Positions 9,281-18,318 of a stretch of 64,000 nt of DNA are shown in pieces (positions within the stretch are counted from its first letter, which is position 1; every line of letters begins with the position of its first letter). The position numbers and the translations under genes were made by a program. The notes under the pieces were generated by a model that worked only from the letters and a program-made list of their open reading frames with translations, did no database searches and was not told the DNA's origin. The stretch comes from Pseudaquabacterium pictum (GTDB taxonomy: Bacteria > Pseudomonadota > Gammaproteobacteria > Burkholderiales > Burkholderiaceae_C), in assembly GCF_005403045.1 (NCBI RefSeq), contig NZ_BJCL01000007.1, positions 186,001-250,000 on the forward strand, in the 5' to 3' direction.

Positions 9281-10468
9281 ATGCCCCAACGCCCCCCGCA
9301 CCTTGCCCACCCGGCTGCCCGGTCCACCGGCAGCTGGCGGGGTCTGGCCCTGGGGCTGCTGGCCACCTGCGCGGCGGCCGGCGTGGTGGCCCAGGCCAAC
9401 CTGCCGATCACCCCGGCCCAGCGCGCCACCGCCCAGCAGGTGGCCAGCGCCGGCGTGCCGCTGTCGGCCCTGGCCGACAACGCGCCGGCCTCGCACACCG
9501 TGCAGCGCGGCGACACGCTGTGGGCCATCGCCAGCATCTTTCTGAAGACACCCTGGCGCTGGCCCGAGCTGTGGGGCATGAACCTGCAGGAGATCCGCAA
9601 TCCGCACCTGATCTATCCCGGCCAGGTGCTGGTGCTGGTGAAGGACGGCGACCGCGCCCGCCTGGTGCTGGGCGGCCAGGCCGATGGTCAGGCGCCGACC
9701 AACACCGTCAAGCTGTCGCCCCGGGTGCGCAGCGAGCTGCTGGAGAACGGCGCCATCGCGTCGATCCCGCTGCAGCTGATCGGCCCGTTCCTGAACGAGG
9801 CGGTGGTGCTCAGCCAGGACGAACTGGCCGCCGCGCCACGCATCGTCGCCACCCAGGAAGGCCGGGTGATGGTCTCCCGCGGCGAGCTGGCCTATGTGCG
9901 CGGCGACCTGGGCGGTGCCCGCAACTTCACCCTGTTCCGCCAGAGCAAGCCGCTGCGCGATCCGCTGACCAACGAGCTGCTGGGCCACGAGGCCGGCTAC
10001 ATCGGCACGGCCGACTTCGTGCGCGCCGACGGCAAGGCACCGGTCAGCGGCCTGCCGGTACCGGCCACCTTCGTGATGACCAGCACCCGCCAGGAGGCCG
10101 GCGTGGGCGACCGGCTGGCGCCGGTGCCGCCACGCGACTACTCGGCCTATGTGCCGCATCCGCCGGCCAAGCCGGTGGACGGCCGCGTGGTGTCGGTCTA
10201 CGGCGAGGCGCTGACCGCCGGCCAGAACCAGATCGTGGCCATCAACCGCGGCCTGCGCGATGGCATCGAGCGCGGCCATGTGCTGGCGCTGTGGCGTGCC
10301 GGCGTGGCCGCCACCGACCGCACCGGCGCCAAGCCCCAGCCGATCCAGCTGCCCGACGAGCGCAGCGGCCTGCTGTTCGTCTTCCGGGTGTTCGACCGGG
10401 TGTCCTACGGCCTGATCGTCTCGGCCCTCGACCCGATCCGCGCCGGCGACCGCATCAGCGAACCCTGA
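9281..10468 (+). CDS. LysM peptidoglycan-binding domain protein
   Basis: 395 residues from the ATG at 9281, which has GGAGA about 8 nt upstream; earlier in-frame starts lack a Shine-Dalgarno. An Arg/His-containing n-region and a hydrophobic signal segment (LALGLLATCAAAGVVAQA) indicate export. A single LysM follows (HTVQRGDTLWAIASIFL to IYPGQVLVLV), then about 270 residues without recognised domain. The order lysM-dprA-smg beside def-fmt is typical of Burkholderiales. Probably a periplasmic cell-wall-associated protein of unknown function. Confidence 0.88.
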   Translation: MPQRPPHLAHPAARSTGSWRGLALGLLATCAAAGVVAQANLPITPAQRATAQQVASAGVPLSALADNAPASHTVQRGDTLWAIASIFLKTPWRWPELWGMNLQEIRNPHLIYPGQVLVLVKDGDRARLVLGGQADGQAPTNTVKLSPRVRSELLENGAIASIPLQLIGPFLNEAVVLSQDELAAAPRIVATQEGRVMVSRGELAYVRGDLGGARNFTLFRQSKPLRDPLTNELLGHEAGYIGTADFVRADGKAPVSGLPVPATFVMTSTRQEAGVGDRLAPVPPRDYSAYVPHPPAKPVDGRVVSVYGEALTAGQNQIVAINRGLRDGIERGHVLALWRAGVAATDRTGAKPQPIQLPDERSGLLFVFRVFDRVSYGLIVSALDPIRAGDRISEP

Positions 10469-10490
10469 AGATCATGGCCCCCGCAGGCCT

Positions 10491-11603
10491 GTGACCGATC
10501 CGCAAGAACTCGGCGCCTGGCTGCACCTGCTGCACAGCCCGGGCGTGGGCCGCACCACCGCGCGGCGGCTGCTGGCGCGCTTCCTGTCGCCGCAGGCAGC
10601 CATCGCCGCACCGGTGGAGGCGCTGCGCGACTGCGTTGACGCCCCCACGGCCCTGACCCTGGCCACGCCGCCCGATGGCCATGCCGAGCGCCTGGCCGCC
10701 ACGCTGGCCTGGCAGGCGGCAGCACCCGGCCGCCGGGTGCTGGTGCTGGGCGACGCCGACTACCCGGCACCCTTGCTGCACAGTGCCGATCCGCCGCTGC
10801 TGCTGTACCTGCAAGGCGATGCAAGCCTGCTGACCTCGCCCTGCCTGGCGATGGTGGGCAGCCGCCAACCCAGCGCCCAGGGCCGCGATAACGCGCGGCG
10901 CTTCGCCGAAGTGCTGGCCGGCCAGGGCTGGACCATCGTCTCCGGCCTGGCCGCCGGCGTCGACGGCGCCGCCCATGCAGGCGCGCTGGCCGCTGGCGGC
11001 CGCACCATCGCCGTGGTCGGCACCGGCATCGACCGCGTCTACCCGCCCAGCCACCGCGCGCTGGCCCACCGCATCGCCGAGACCGGCCTGCTGGTCAGCG
11101 AGTACGCGCTGGGCACGCCGCCGCTGGCCGCCAATTTCCCGCCGCGCAACCGCATCATCGCGGGGCTGTCCCGCGGCACCCTGGTGGTCGAGGCCGCCCT
11201 GCGCTCGGGCTCGCTGATCACCGCCCGGCTGGCCTCGGAAGCCGGGCGCGAGGTGCTGGCCATCCCGGGCTCGATCCTGGCGCCGCAGTCGGCCGGCTGC
11301 CACGCGCTGATCCGCCAGGGCGCGGCCCTGGTCGATTCGCCCGAGCAGGTGGCCGAGGAACTGGGGCCGCTGCAGCCCGTGGCACTGCCGGTGCGGCAGG
11401 CCGCGCCACCCGCTGCCGACCCGGCCGGCGAGACCGATCCGGTGCTCGCCGCCCTGGGCCACGACCCGCAATCGCTGGACACCCTGATCGACCGCTGCGG
11501 CTGGCCGGCCCACACCCTGTCGGCGCACCTGCTGACGCTGGAACTGGACGGTCGCGTCGCCCGTCTGCCGGGCGGCTTGTACCAGCGCCGGCAGGGGGCT
11601 TGA
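10491..11603 (+). CDS. dprA: DNA-processing protein DprA
   Basis: Binds incoming ssDNA during transformation and loads RecA. 370 residues from a GTG start; the nearby ATG at 10474 is out of frame. The N-terminal helix-hairpin-helix-like part begins LHSPGVGRTTARRLL. The Rossmann-like core shows MVGSRQPS, IVSGLAAGVDGAAH, VVGTGIDRVYPP and NFPPRNRIIAGLS. A C-terminal winged-helix part (DPQSLDTLIDRCGW onward) follows. It comes 22 bp after the LysM gene. Confidence 0.95.
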   Translation: MTDPQELGAWLHLLHSPGVGRTTARRLLARFLSPQAAIAAPVEALRDCVDAPTALTLATPPDGHAERLAATLAWQAAAPGRRVLVLGDADYPAPLLHSADPPLLLYLQGDASLLTSPCLAMVGSRQPSAQGRDNARRFAEVLAGQGWTIVSGLAAGVDGAAHAGALAAGGRTIAVVGTGIDRVYPPSHRALAHRIAETGLLVSEYALGTPPLAANFPPRNRIIAGLSRGTLVVEAALRSGSLITARLASEAGREVLAIPGSILAPQSAGCHALIRQGAALVDSPEQVAEELGPLQPVALPVRQAAPPAADPAGETDPVLAALGHDPQSLDTLIDRCGWPAHTLSAHLLTLELDGRVARLPGGLYQRRQGA

Positions 11604-11700
11604 GGCCCGCACCAGAAGTGTGCGCCCGCTCGCTTTCACCCAGCGAACGGGGCCACGGCAGGCGTTGCAAATCGCCGGTTTTCGGCCCGGACCCCTGGGG

Positions 11701-11706
11701 TATAGT
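11701..11706 (+). promoter_or_regulatory. Candidate -10 box (TATAGT) immediately before smg
   Basis: TATAGT ends 6 nt before the smg ATG at 11713. In such GC-rich sequence an AT hexamer here is notable. The only -35 candidate is weak (TTTTCG at 11679-11684, 16-bp spacer). No Shine-Dalgarno precedes the ATG, so a leaderless transcript is possible. Confidence 0.45.
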
Positions 11707-11712
11707 GGTCCG

Positions 11713-12165
11713 ATGTTCGAAGTGTTGGTCTATCTCTACGAGAACTACTGGCGCCCCGATGCCTGTCCGGACCACGACCAGTTGACGCGCAAGCTCTCGG
11801 CGGTCGGCTTCGAAACCGACGAGATCCAGGAGGCGCTGGTGTGGCTGGATGGCCTGGCCGAGAACGCCCAGGCCTATGCCGCCGACCAGTCGTCCGACAG
11901 CCTGCGGGTGTATTCCACCGCCGAGATCGACCGCCTGGGCGAAGACTCCATCGGCTTCGTCAGCTTCCTCGAATCCGCCGGCGTGCTGCCGCCCGCCATG
12001 CGCGAGATGGTCATCGACCGTGCCACCGCCGTCGGCGAATGCCCGCTGGCGCTGGAAGACCTGAAGGTCATCGTGCTGATGGTCTTCTGGAGCCTGGGCG
12101 AGGAACCCGACGCGCTGATCCTCGACGAGCTGTTCGTCGCACCGGAAGAGCGCTTGATCCACTAG
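11713..12165 (+). CDS. smg: Smg family protein (DUF494)
   Basis: 150 residues, starting MFEVLVYLYENY as in other Smg proteins. The acidic body (GFETDEIQEALVWLDGL, RLGEDSIGFVSFLE) and the C-terminal LEELFV-like segment fit DUF494. The role is unresolved, though the gene is usually found next to dprA as here. The longer open frame is rejected because it adds sequence without family similarity. It is 109 bp beyond dprA and may have its own promoter. Confidence 0.92.
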   Translation: MFEVLVYLYENYWRPDACPDHDQLTRKLSAVGFETDEIQEALVWLDGLAENAQAYAADQSSDSLRVYSTAEIDRLGEDSIGFVSFLESAGVLPPAMREMVIDRATAVGECPLALEDLKVIVLMVFWSLGEEPDALILDELFVAPEERLIH

Positions 12166-12193
12166 CCGCTGCACTGGCGGCCAGGCCAGCGCG

Positions 12194-14749
12194 TCAGTTC
12201 ATCAGTTTCGACGGGTCGGCATCGAGCTTGGCCAGCGCATTGCGCGTGGCCTTCACCGTCAGCGCTTCTTCCTGGGCCGGCAGCAACAGTCCGGCCTGCA
12301 GGAAGGCGGCCAGCCGCTGCTGCTGGAACAGCACGCAGCGCCCGCCCGGCGTGACGAACAGCGACAGCTGCCGGCGCATGCCGTGCCAGGCCAGCTGCAC
12401 CGTCTCGTGCCGGCCGCGGTATTCCAGCGTGTACCAGCTGCCCACCAGCAACTCGCGCGACCAGGCGATCATCGCCGCGGTGGGCAGGCTGCCGCCGTCG
12501 GCCACCACCTCCAGCTCGCTGCTCTCGTGGCCCGACAGGTCGAGCACCAGGCTCTCGTCGATCTCGATGTCCTCGCTGCCGGGCAACAGTTCCTCGATCG
12601 ACTCCAGCCGCTCCATCAGGTCCTGCAGGCGGTCGTTCGGGATCACCGCGGCCTTGGCGGTGAAGGCCGCGGCCAGCGCGTTGTTCAGCGCGTTGATGCG
12701 TTCTTCCTGCTTCTCGGCCGCCATGTTGGCCGAGGCCATGCCCTCGCGCAGGCGCTTGAGCAGCGGCGGCAACCGGCGGATGACCTCGGCGCGCTCCTCG
12801 CGGGTGACCTTGGCGCTGGCCGACCAGATCAGGTCGGCGGCAGCGCGCTTCATGGTCTTGGTCTCGGCGCTCTGGCCGCCGTAGCGCACCGCGCTGGTGG
12901 CCAGCACGTCGGCCCAGACCTGGAACAGGAACTGGCGCACGCCCTCCTGCACCGGCACCTCATTGAGCATGCGGCGCAGCTCGATGGTGTACTGGATGGC
13001 CAGCGTCTCGCGCTGCTCCACCTGCTGGGCCAGCGACACGCCGCGGCGCGAGGCCTCGTTCTCGTTCTTGAAGTAGTGCTCCAGGAATTTCTCGAACTCG
13101 GTGAGCACGGTCTGGAACACCCGCCGGCCGGTGTCGGGATAGGCCTCGACCACCTGCACCACCCGCTTGATCTCCTTCTCCAGCGCGTCGCCCACGTTGC
13201 GGCTGGCCGAATCCAGGCCCATCACGCAGGCGCCCATGCGGTCGATCAGCCGGCGCGCCGGGTGGTCGAGGTTGGCGAAGAAATCCGGCTCGCTGACGGC
13301 CACCCGCAGCACCGGCATCTGCAGCCGGGCGAACCACACCCGCATGGCCGCAGGAATGCGGTCTTCGGTGAGGATGCTCTGGAACATCATCGCCACGATC
13401 TCGATCGTGGCGCGCTCGGCCGGCGTGCTGGCGGCCTGCTTCAGCGCCTGCTTGCCCTGCTGCAGTTCCTCCAGCAGCATCGGGCCGGTCATCACCGTGG
13501 CGGCATGGGCCTGGCCTTGGACCTGGGTGGCGCCGGCCTGCGGCGGCGTCAGCCGGCGGCGCAGGTGCTGCTGGGCATTGTTGATGGCCAGCGACAGCGC
13601 CTCGGTCACCGGCCGGGCCTGGGCGGTGTCGGCAAAGCCCGGCAGGTGGCGGCCGACCAACCGGTTCAGCCGGCCCAGCACCGCCTCGGCATGGTCGCTG
13701 CCGCGCGCCAGCGGTGCGGCGCGGGTCATCATGCGGGTTTCCTCGCCGACCGTGGCCGCGGCACGGGCGCTGCCTGGCTGCGCCCCGCGCACCGGTGGCG
13801 CCGCGGTGCGGCCGGGCAGACCCCGGCCGATGGCGCTGTGGCCGGTCTGGGTGTGGCCGGTCTGGGTGTGGCCGACACCGGGATAGGCGCCCGTGCCCGG
13901 ATAGGCCCCTGTGCCGTACGGCGATGCCGGCGCCATGCCGGCGCTCGACGATGGGCCGAAGCCTGCGGGCCCGCTGTCGTCGGGCAGGCCGCGGCTGTCG
14001 GCAGGGTGGCGCCCGGCCGGCGGCCGCCCGGGCGCGGCCGGCCCGCGCAGCGGCGCCTGGCCGGTGTGGCCGGCCAGACCGGCATGGCTGTCGACGGTGC
14101 GGCGGATGTAGGGCCGCAGGTCGACATCGGCCATCACCCGGTGCTCCACCAGCCAGCGGTTGGTCTCGTGGTAGGCCTCCTCGGCCAGGCCGGAAAACTC
14201 GTCATGCAGCAGGGGCTGGGCCTCGCGCCAGTCGGCGGCGCCCAGGCCGGCGCTGCGCCAGGCATCCAGCACCACGCGGGCCAGGATGTGGGCGCGCAGC
14301 ATGTCGTGGGTGTCGAGCTCGCCGCGCCGCTCCAGCATGGCCATGCGCGAGCGCAGGTCGGTGAACTCCCAGCCGGCGCGGTCCATGATGGCCAGCGCCA
14401 GGCGCGAGGTGAGGATCTCGCGCTCGATGACATCGTTCTCGACCAGCGACAGCCCGCCGGCCACGCCCAGCGCCGGCAGATCGCCCGGCTGCGAGGCGGT
14501 GACGCCATGCTGCAGCACATGGCGCAGGCCGTGCGACATGGCGCCGTGCCAGGCGCCCGAGAGCTTGATCAGCGCCTGGACCAGATCCCGCCGGCGCTGG
14601 CCGGTGGCGTATTCGGCCGGCTTGTCCAGCAGTTCGCGCGCGCCGTTGCCCACCCGTGCCACCAGGGCCGGCAGGCCCTTGAGCAGCATGTCGACGTACC
14701 GTCGCCTGGCCTGGCTGGCAATCTGGGCGGGGTCTGCGGCGGTTGCCAT
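12194..14749 (-). CDS. DUF1631 family protein
   Basis: 851 residues, predicted soluble and mostly helical. Recognisable DUF1631 stretches lie at the N-terminus (RRYVDMLLKGLPALV, AMSHGLRHVL) and through the last 480 residues (LPVLRVAVSEPDFF-like, PDTGRRVFQTVLTEFEKFLEHYFKNE, ATSAVRYG, AWSRELLVGSWY). Between about residues 215 and 340 is a Pro/Gly/Ala-rich linker with short tandem peptide repeats (TQTGH, TGAYPG). The gene is the last of the leftward yajC-secD-secF string, 45 bp after secF. The function of DUF1631 is unknown. Confidence 0.88.
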   Translation of the reverse strand: MATAADPAQIASQARRRYVDMLLKGLPALVARVGNGARELLDKPAEYATGQRRRDLVQALIKLSGAWHGAMSHGLRHVLQHGVTASQPGDLPALGVAGGLSLVENDVIEREILTSRLALAIMDRAGWEFTDLRSRMAMLERRGELDTHDMLRAHILARVVLDAWRSAGLGAADWREAQPLLHDEFSGLAEEAYHETNRWLVEHRVMADVDLRPYIRRTVDSHAGLAGHTGQAPLRGPAAPGRPPAGRHPADSRGLPDDSGPAGFGPSSSAGMAPASPYGTGAYPGTGAYPGVGHTQTGHTQTGHSAIGRGLPGRTAAPPVRGAQPGSARAAATVGEETRMMTRAAPLARGSDHAEAVLGRLNRLVGRHLPGFADTAQARPVTEALSLAINNAQQHLRRRLTPPQAGATQVQGQAHAATVMTGPMLLEELQQGKQALKQAASTPAERATIEIVAMMFQSILTEDRIPAAMRVWFARLQMPVLRVAVSEPDFFANLDHPARRLIDRMGACVMGLDSASRNVGDALEKEIKRVVQVVEAYPDTGRRVFQTVLTEFEKFLEHYFKNENEASRRGVSLAQQVEQRETLAIQYTIELRRMLNEVPVQEGVRQFLFQVWADVLATSAVRYGGQSAETKTMKRAAADLIWSASAKVTREERAEVIRRLPPLLKRLREGMASANMAAEKQEERINALNNALAAAFTAKAAVIPNDRLQDLMERLESIEELLPGSEDIEIDESLVLDLSGHESSELEVVADGGSLPTAAMIAWSRELLVGSWYTLEYRGRHETVQLAWHGMRRQLSLFVTPGGRCVLFQQQRLAAFLQAGLLLPAQEEALTVKATRNALAKLDADPSKLMN
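13838..13915. repeat. Two short tandem repeats inside the DUF1631 gene
   Basis: A 15-bp unit repeats about 2.5 times at 13838-13874 (encoding TQTGH units on the minus strand). An 18-bp unit repeats nearly twice at 13881-13915 (encoding TGAYPG). Both keep frame and lie in the linker of the protein, so length could vary between strains without disrupting the gene. Confidence 0.75.
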
Positions 14750-14794
14750 GGAGAAGGGGGCGGAAGGTGCTGCGGGCTCTGTCCGACCCCGTTT

Positions 14795-15829
14795 CTACAC
14801 CACGGCGCCGGCGTTCGGATCGTTGGGGTCGTGTTCCTTGCCCGAGGCCTTGACCAGATCCTCGCGCTTGACGCCCAGCCACATCGCGATGGCTGCGGCC
14901 ACGAACACCGACGAGTAGATCCCAAAAAGAATCCCGATGGTGAGCGCCACCGCAAAGTAATGCAGCGTGGGGCCGCCGAACAACAGCATCGACACGACCA
15001 TCATCAGCGTCGAGCCGTGGGTGATGATGGTGCGGCTCATGGTGCTGGTGATGGCGTGGTCGATCGTCTGCGGCGTGGTCAGCTTGCGGTACTTCCGGAA
15101 GGCCTCGCGCACCCGGTCGAAGATCACCACCGACTCGTTCACCGAGTAGCCCAGCACGGCCAGCACCGCCGCCAGCACCGCCAGCGAGAACTCCCACTGG
15201 AAGAAGGCGAAGAAGCCCAGGATGATGACCACGTCGTGCAAGTTGGCGATGATGCCGGCCACGCCAAACTTCCATTCGAAGCGGAAGGCCAGGTAGACGA
15301 CGATGCCGATGACGACGAAGGCCAGTGCCTTCAGGCCGTCGCCGACCAGTTCGTCCCCCACGGCGGGGCCGACGAACTCGGTGCGCGACAGCTTCACCGG
15401 CTCGGCGCCGCCGGCCTTCGCGCAACTGGGACGGCTGACCTGCTCGCCCTGGGGCGTGGTGTAGGCCTTGGTCTCGACCGTGCCGCCCTCGGCGGCGCAG
15501 AGCTTGTCGAAGACGGCACCGGCGACTTCGCTCTGCTTCATGTTGCCGCGCACCGGCAAGCGCACCAGCACATCGCGCGAGGTGCCGAAGTTCTGCACCT
15601 GCACCTCACCGAAGCCCATGGCCTCGACGGTGTGGCGGGTCTTCTCCAGATCGGCAGCCTGGGCGTATTCCACTTCCAGCACCGTGCCGCCGGTGAACTC
15701 GATGGACAGGTGCAGCCCGCGGGTGACGAGGAAGAACACCGCCAGCGCGAAGGTGACGAACGAGATGATGTTGAGCACCAGCGCATACCGCATGAACGGG
15801 ATGTCGCGGCGAATGCGAAAGAATTCCAT
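14795..15829 (-). CDS. secF: Protein translocase subunit SecF
   Basis: Inner-membrane partner of SecD that helps drive export and release of proteins on the periplasmic side using the proton gradient. 344 residues. The first TM segment is at about 15-36, then a periplasmic domain containing IEFTGGTVLEVEY, then five TM segments with GYSVNESVVIFDRVRE, the conserved RND-like motif. GGGAGC precedes the ATG. It follows secD by 19 bp. Confidence 0.96.
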   Translation of the reverse strand: MEFFRIRRDIPFMRYALVLNIISFVTFALAVFFLVTRGLHLSIEFTGGTVLEVEYAQAADLEKTRHTVEAMGFGEVQVQNFGTSRDVLVRLPVRGNMKQSEVAGAVFDKLCAAEGGTVETKAYTTPQGEQVSRPSCAKAGGAEPVKLSRTEFVGPAVGDELVGDGLKALAFVVIGIVVYLAFRFEWKFGVAGIIANLHDVVIILGFFAFFQWEFSLAVLAAVLAVLGYSVNESVVIFDRVREAFRKYRKLTTPQTIDHAITSTMSRTIITHGSTLMMVVSMLLFGGPTLHYFAVALTIGILFGIYSSVFVAAAIAMWLGVKREDLVKASGKEHDPNDPNAGAVV

Positions 15830-15848
15830 GGTGTGCTCCCTGCCCTGC

Positions 15849-17756
15849 TCAGGCCTTGGCGGCCGGCTCGTCGTCGATCACCGCAGGCGGCTTGCTGCCA
15901 TCGGGCCGCCAGACCTGGCCGATGGACACGCTCTTCAGGCGCTTCTTGCCGCCGTACCAGAGGTTGACCAGGCCGCGCGAGAACATCACCGCCGAGAACA
16001 TGGACGTCAGGATGCCCAGGCAGTGCACCACGGCAAAGCCCTTGACGAAGCCCGAGCCGAAGGTCAGCAGCGCCAGGCCGGCGATCAGCGTGGTGATGTT
16101 GCTGTCCAGGATGGTGGCGAAGGCCTTCTCGTAGCCGGTGTTGATGGCCGCCTGGGGGCTGGCGCCGTTGCGCAGCTCCTCGCGCACCCGCTCGTTGATC
16201 AGGACGTTGGCGTCGATGGCCATGCCCAGCGTCAGCGCGATGGCCGCCATGCCGGGCAGCGTCAGCGTGGCCTGCAGCATCGACAGCACCGCCACCAGCA
16301 GCAGCAGGTTGAAGGCCAGCGCAATGGTGCTGAACACGCCGAACAGCAGGTAGTAGACGCACATGAACACCGCGATGGCGGCGAAACCGTAGCCCACGCT
16401 GGCGAAGCCCTTGGCGATGTTCTCGGCGCCCAGCGTCGGGCCGATGGTGCGTTCCTCGATGATCTCCATCGGCGCGGCCAGGCTGCCGGCGCGCAGCAGC
16501 AGCGCGGTGTCGGCGGCCTCGGTGGTGGTCATGCGGCCGCTGATCTGCACCCGGCCGCCGCCGATCTCCGAGCGGATCACGGGCGCGGTGACCACCTCGC
16601 CCTTGCCCTTCTCGAACAGGATGATGGCCATGCGCTTGTTGATGTTCTCCCGCGTCACGTCGCGGAAGATGCGCGCGCCCTTGGCGTCCAGCGTGAGGTG
16701 CACCGCCGGCTCACCGGCGTTGTCACCCGAGAAGCCGGGCTGGGCGTCGGTGAGGTTCTCGCCGGTCAGGATGACCTGGCGGAAGACGATGATCGGCGCG
16801 CCATCCTTCTCCAGGTAGCGCTCGCTGCCGAAGGGCACCGGCCCGCCGCCGCTCAGCGCGGCCAGCGCTTCGGTGCTGGTGTTGACCAGGCGCACCTCCA
16901 GCGTGGCGGTGCGGCCGATGATGTCCTTGGCCTTGGCGGTGTCCTGCACGCCGGGCAGCTGCACCACCACCCGGTCGGCGCCCTGCTGCTGGATCACCGG
17001 CTCGGCCACGCCGAGCTCGTTCACCCGGTTGTGCAGCGTGGTGATGTTCTGCTTGACCGCGGCGTCCTGCACCGCCTGGGCGGCGGCGGGCTTCAGCGCG
17101 CCGGTGAGGCGGAATTCGGCACCGTCCGGCGTGTCGGTCCACTGCAGGTCGGGCAGCTGCTCGGTCAGCAGGGTGCGCGCCTGGTTCATCACGGTGGCAT
17201 CGCGGAAGCGCAGCACCACCTGGTTGCCGTCGCGGGTGATGCCGGCGTGGCGGATGTTCTTGTCGCGCAGCAGGGTGCGGATGTCGCCGGTGACGGACTC
17301 GGCCTTCTTCGTCAGCGCGGCCTTCATGTCGACCTGCATCAGGAAGTGCACGCCGCCGCGCAGGTCCAGGCCCAGGTACATCGGCAGCGCGTGCAGGCTG
17401 GTCAGCCAGTGCGGCGAGCGGCTCAGCAGGTTCAGCGCGACGATGTACGACGGGTTGGCCGCATCCGGGTTCAGCGCCTTGGTGATCGCGTCCTTGGCCT
17501 TGATCTGCTCGTCGGTGCTGCGGAAGCGCGCCTTGACCGAGTTGCCCTCGAACTGCACGAAGTCGGGCTTCAGGCCGGCCGTGGTGAGCACCTGCTCGAT
17601 GCGCGGCACCAGGCCGGCATCCAGCTTCAGCGTGGCCTTGCCGCTGGAGACCTGCACCGCCGGCGCTTCGCCATAGAAATTGGGCAGCGTGTAGACCAGG
17701 CCGACCAGCAGCGCGATGCCGAGGATCAGGTATTTCCACCAGGGGTAGCGGTTCAT
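15849..17756 (-). CDS. secD: Protein translocase subunit SecD
   Basis: 635 residues. One N-terminal TM segment (LILGIALLVGLVYTLP), then a periplasmic domain starting GLDLRGGVHFLMQVD, then a C-terminal bundle with GMAIDANVLINERVREEL, the SecD signature containing the charged residue used in proton coupling. It lies between yajC and secF in the usual order, and the three products form the accessory translocon complex. Confidence 0.97.
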   Translation of the reverse strand: MNRYPWWKYLILGIALLVGLVYTLPNFYGEAPAVQVSSGKATLKLDAGLVPRIEQVLTTAGLKPDFVQFEGNSVKARFRSTDEQIKAKDAITKALNPDAANPSYIVALNLLSRSPHWLTSLHALPMYLGLDLRGGVHFLMQVDMKAALTKKAESVTGDIRTLLRDKNIRHAGITRDGNQVVLRFRDATVMNQARTLLTEQLPDLQWTDTPDGAEFRLTGALKPAAAQAVQDAAVKQNITTLHNRVNELGVAEPVIQQQGADRVVVQLPGVQDTAKAKDIIGRTATLEVRLVNTSTEALAALSGGGPVPFGSERYLEKDGAPIIVFRQVILTGENLTDAQPGFSGDNAGEPAVHLTLDAKGARIFRDVTRENINKRMAIILFEKGKGEVVTAPVIRSEIGGGRVQISGRMTTTEAADTALLLRAGSLAAPMEIIEERTIGPTLGAENIAKGFASVGYGFAAIAVFMCVYYLLFGVFSTIALAFNLLLLVAVLSMLQATLTLPGMAAIALTLGMAIDANVLINERVREELRNGASPQAAINTGYEKAFATILDSNITTLIAGLALLTFGSGFVKGFAVVHCLGILTSMFSAVMFSRGLVNLWYGGKKRLKSVSIGQVWRPDGSKPPAVIDDEPAAKA

Positions 17757-17880
17757 CGTGGGTTCCTCGGCCTGGCAGCGGGATGGGGCGGTGCGCCGGG
17801 CGGGTCAACGGCCGGCAGCGGCCGGCGCAAAGGCTGGGGGTGGGGCGCGGGCGGCGTCCGGCGGCGCGCCCGCTGGCCAT

Positions 17881-18222
17881 TCACTTGCCGAAGGTGCCCT
17901 TGGGCAGCACCTGCACCACGGCCGAGCGCTGCACCTGCAATTCCACGCCGTTGGCCACTTCGACGTTCAGCATGCTCTCGCCGAGCTTGGCGACACGGCC
18001 GATCAGGCCGCCGGCCACCACCACCTCGTCACCCTTGGCCAGGGCATCGATCATGGCCTTGTGCTCCTTCTGGCGCTTCATCTGCGGCCGGATCATGATG
18101 AAGTACAGCACCACGAACATCAGCACCAGCGGCAGCAGCTGGCCGAGCGAGCCGAACATCGATTCGGCGCCACCAGGGGCGGCGGCCGGGGCGGTCTGGG
18201 CGTAAGCGGTTGAAATGAACAC
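17881..18222 (-). CDS. yajC: Preprotein translocase subunit YajC
   Basis: 113 residues from a GTG start with AAGGA upstream. The N-terminal stretch is Ala/Pro rich, a TM helix (LLPLVLMFVVLYFIMI) is followed by the diagnostic RPQMKRQKEHKAMIDAL, and a small soluble beta domain (LAKGDEVVVAGGLIGRV) follows. It associates with SecDF. First gene of the yajC-secD-secF-DUF1631 string. Confidence 0.96.
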   Translation of the reverse strand: MFISTAYAQTAPAAAPGGAESMFGSLGQLLPLVLMFVVLYFIMIRPQMKRQKEHKAMIDALAKGDEVVVAGGLIGRVAKLGESMLNVEVANGVELQVQRSAVVQVLPKGTFGK

Positions 18223-18272
18223 GTCGGAGATCCTTGAAATGGGCGCGCAGCCGACCAGCGGCCAAACCGCGC

Positions 18273-18278
18273 ATTGTA
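18273..18278 (-). promoter_or_regulatory. Candidate -10 box (TACAAT) for yajC-secDF
   Basis: TACAAT on the minus strand 50 nt upstream of the yajC GTG, in the gap after the CnoX-like gene. No convincing -35 at 16-18 bp was seen, so this is a weak call. Confidence 0.3.
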
Positions 18279-18318
18279 GGTGGGGGGCAACCCGGCGGCA
18301 GCCGGGCCACCGTGGCGG

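Noticed and set aside
12165-12181. Short hairpin between smg and the DUF1631 gene
   Set aside because: Only a 5-bp stem with a 7-nt loop and no T-run; it may be chance in GC-rich sequence.
12383-15967. Plus-strand open frame of about 1200 codons opposite DUF1631 and secF
   Set aside because: Antisense shadow of real genes; no start signal or family similarity.
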